Origin: Hamadaea sp013361475
Lineage (GTDB): Bacteria; Actinomycetota; Actinomycetes; Mycobacteriales; Micromonosporaceae
Assembly (NCBI RefSeq): GCF_040654195.1
Contig: NZ_JBFAHM010000005.1
Coordinates: 248,001 to 312,000, forward strand
DNA length: 64,000 bases
Direction of reading: 5' to 3'
Under the pieces are notes generated by a model. It was not told the origin of the DNA. It searched no databases and saw nothing but the letters and a program-made list of their open reading frames with translations. A program made the translations under genes and the position numbers. Shown here piece by piece: positions 62,688 through 64,000 of the stretch (positions within the stretch are counted from its first letter, which is position 1; every line of letters starts with the position of its first letter).

Positions 62688-63064
62688 CGGCGTTCTTTAG
62701 CTAATGTGCCTGTTCAGGAGTATCCAGATTATGTGATGGATTCAGCCGCACGGCAGCCTGAATGGGTTTCGTGGTGAATGATCGTGTGCGTGTGCCGCGC
62801 CCACCTGTGGCGGGGCCGCGGGAAGAGTCGTCTCTCGACGCGGACTTCCTAACGCGCCGCTGACGTGACCGATATCCAAACCCGTCCGCGGACCGGCTGG
62901 TTCGATTCGGGGCGCTGCATGTGCGCTGCGGCAGGGCCATGCGCGGCAGTCCGCCCAGGCGGCGCACCGTGCTCCATGTGTTCCCGTGGGCGGTCGAGGC
63001 GGTCGGACAGTACCTGGATTCTGTCCGTCCCCCGGCCTTTCACGTGTGCTCTACGATACCTGGC
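62688..63064. other. Region without a supported gene
   Basis: About 380 bp between two plus-strand genes. Frames here are short and low-complexity. No hairpin terminator or promoter was recognised with confidence. Confidence 0.35.
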
Positions 63065-63769
63065 ATGCCCACAGTGGAAGGTGGTCCAGGCGACGCAGGA
63101 CGGGTAAAAAGCAGGGGCGTCATCGGCGAACGGTCGGTGGCGTTCTGGACCGTCGTCTCCGGAGTCTGCGCGGTACTCACGATGGTCGTCGGTGGCGCAG
63201 CCTGGGGATGGACCCAGCTGCGTGGACCCGATCGTCACGCTGCGGCACCGTCGCCGTCCACACTCGCCTCCGCACACACGCCGGGCGTCGCCACCGGCCC
63301 GTCGTCGCCGGAACCGTCATCCACAATTGAGCCTCCCAGGATCTCTACACAGTCACCGTTCGCAGCGCAAGAGGTGAAGTACCTGGCAAACCTTAAGCCA
63401 GTCAATGAGTATGCGTGGTTCGGCACGTGGGCGGACACAACCGCGACGGTCAACAACACCACGTACACCAAGGCCATCACGACCTCCACGTGCGGGTATG
63501 ACCTGTACCGCGAATACCTCGTCAAACGTCAGTATCGATTTTTCAAAGCCGACGTCGGGATCGCTGACAACACCGAAGACGCTGTAGCCGCAGAAGTGCA
63601 GGTACTTGACGAAAAGGGGGAGGTCCTGCAGCGGGCAACGGTCCAGCCTGGCGAAGCGACCCCTTTCGAGGTGCCCATTGACGATGTGCTGCGGCTGCGG
63701 CTCGTGGTCAAAGAATGGGGCTGTGGGAGCCGCATCGTGGTGTGGGGCGACCCGCGCATAGAGCGATAG
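63065..63769 (+). CDS. Membrane-anchored NPCBM-like domain protein
   Basis: 234 residues from ATG 63065. One transmembrane segment at about 26-49 (VAFWTVVSGVCAVLTMVVGG), then a Pro/Ser/Thr-rich linker (about 55-95). The extracellular beta-sandwich reads YLANLKPVNEYAWFGTWADT, CGYDLYREYLVKRQYRFFKA, ADVGIADNTEDAVAAEVQVL and LRLRLVVKEWGCGSRIVVWG. The last part (F-x-A-x-V-G-x-x-D, V-D-x-x-x-x-x-L-x-L-x-V) is the NPCBM/NEW2-like pattern found in carbohydrate-binding or surface sensor proteins. The start lacks a clear ribosome-binding site. Confidence 0.6.
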   Translation: MPTVEGGPGDAGRVKSRGVIGERSVAFWTVVSGVCAVLTMVVGGAAWGWTQLRGPDRHAAAPSPSTLASAHTPGVATGPSSPEPSSTIEPPRISTQSPFAAQEVKYLANLKPVNEYAWFGTWADTTATVNNTTYTKAITTSTCGYDLYREYLVKRQYRFFKADVGIADNTEDAVAAEVQVLDEKGEVLQRATVQPGEATPFEVPIDDVLRLRLVVKEWGCGSRIVVWGDPRIER

Positions 63770-63888
63770 GCCACCGTGGATCAGTGTCCGGGTCGAGGGC
63801 GCTGTGATCCAGTTCCTGGCCGCACGGATCGAAAGCTGTGCTGGACCCTGCTGGAGCGACACGCACGCAGCACGCCGTCCCTTGTAGC

Positions 63889-63930
63889 TCGGGCGAACCT
63901 CGCCGGTCGAGGACAACAGTCTCCCCATCA
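63889..63930. repeat. Partner copy of the 42-bp ligase-gene repeat
   Basis: Identical at 41 of 42 bases to 60728-60769 of the ligase gene. Flanking sequence on both sides is unrelated to the ligase over the window's remainder (63774-63888 and 63931-64000), and no gene is supported there. Confidence 0.75.
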
Positions 63931-64000
63931 GCCTGTGGGCCTTGGAAGTGCGCGACAGTCGGGAATTCATTGGCTTCGCCGGCCTGTGGGAGCAGACATT

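Noticed and set aside
1..64000. CRISPR array anywhere in the window
   Set aside because: No regularly spaced direct repeats were seen; PIWI-RE and helicase genes are not accompanied by cas genes.

Overview
The window comes from a high-GC Gram-positive genome, most likely a filamentous actinomycete. Third codon positions are strongly G/C, starts are often GTG or TTG, secreted proteins carry Ala-rich signal peptides, and the family content (I36 inhibitor, WXG-type toxin, AfsR-like regulator, ImuA, SRAP) fits. A Micromonosporaceae-like host is a guess from that content, not something the sequence proves. No tRNA, rRNA or CRISPR array was recognised.

Layout. (1) 0-11.2 kb: an ECF sigma factor fragment, a secreted I36-type inhibitor, a WXG-type toxin with an adjacent probable immunity gene, a beta-propeller protein, decayed IS701 and AfsR-like genes, two tandem duplicated secreted proteins, and an ABC exporter operon. 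(2) 11.7-14.3 kb: a complete IS21-family element with a 5-bp target duplication. It cut off the last codons of a carbohydrate-binding pseudogene whose tail can be rejoined. (3) 15.2-22.7 kb: an unassigned 490-residue protein, a three-gene SMC-like ATPase cassette that looks like an uncharacterised defence system, and two small DNA-binding proteins. (4) 22.9-25.1 kb: a second IS21-family element with intact ends and a frameshifted istA.

(5) 25.3-46.7 kb is the centre of interest, a dense conflict/defence island. The plus strand carries a pPIWI-RE type operon: PD-(D/E)XK-like protein, zinc finger plus nuclease-like protein, XPD/DinG-type Fe-S helicase, and PIWI-RE protein. Facing it on the minus strand is a GHKL ATPase - Z1 ATPase - PD-(D/E)XK (DUF4420-like) - AIPR operon. 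This is divergent from a Dcm-type cytosine methyltransferase whose C-terminus is a MutY/EndoIII-like HhH-GPD glycosylase domain with a perfect C-X6-C-X2-C-X5-C iron-sulfur motif. A Vsr mismatch endonuclease and a second GHKL ATPase follow. Together they make a modification-dependent system with two routes for repairing deaminated 5-methylcytosine.

(6) 47.2-64 kb is a probable integrative element. It starts with a tyrosine integrase and excisionase, followed by a stack of DNA methyltransferases without an obvious partner nuclease (one frameshifted). Next come an M24 peptidase, an ImuA/RecA-like gene with a LexA-like box, an SRAP/HMCES protein, an ATP-dependent DNA ligase, and small membrane or secreted proteins. 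A 42-bp piece of the ligase gene recurs near the end of the window.
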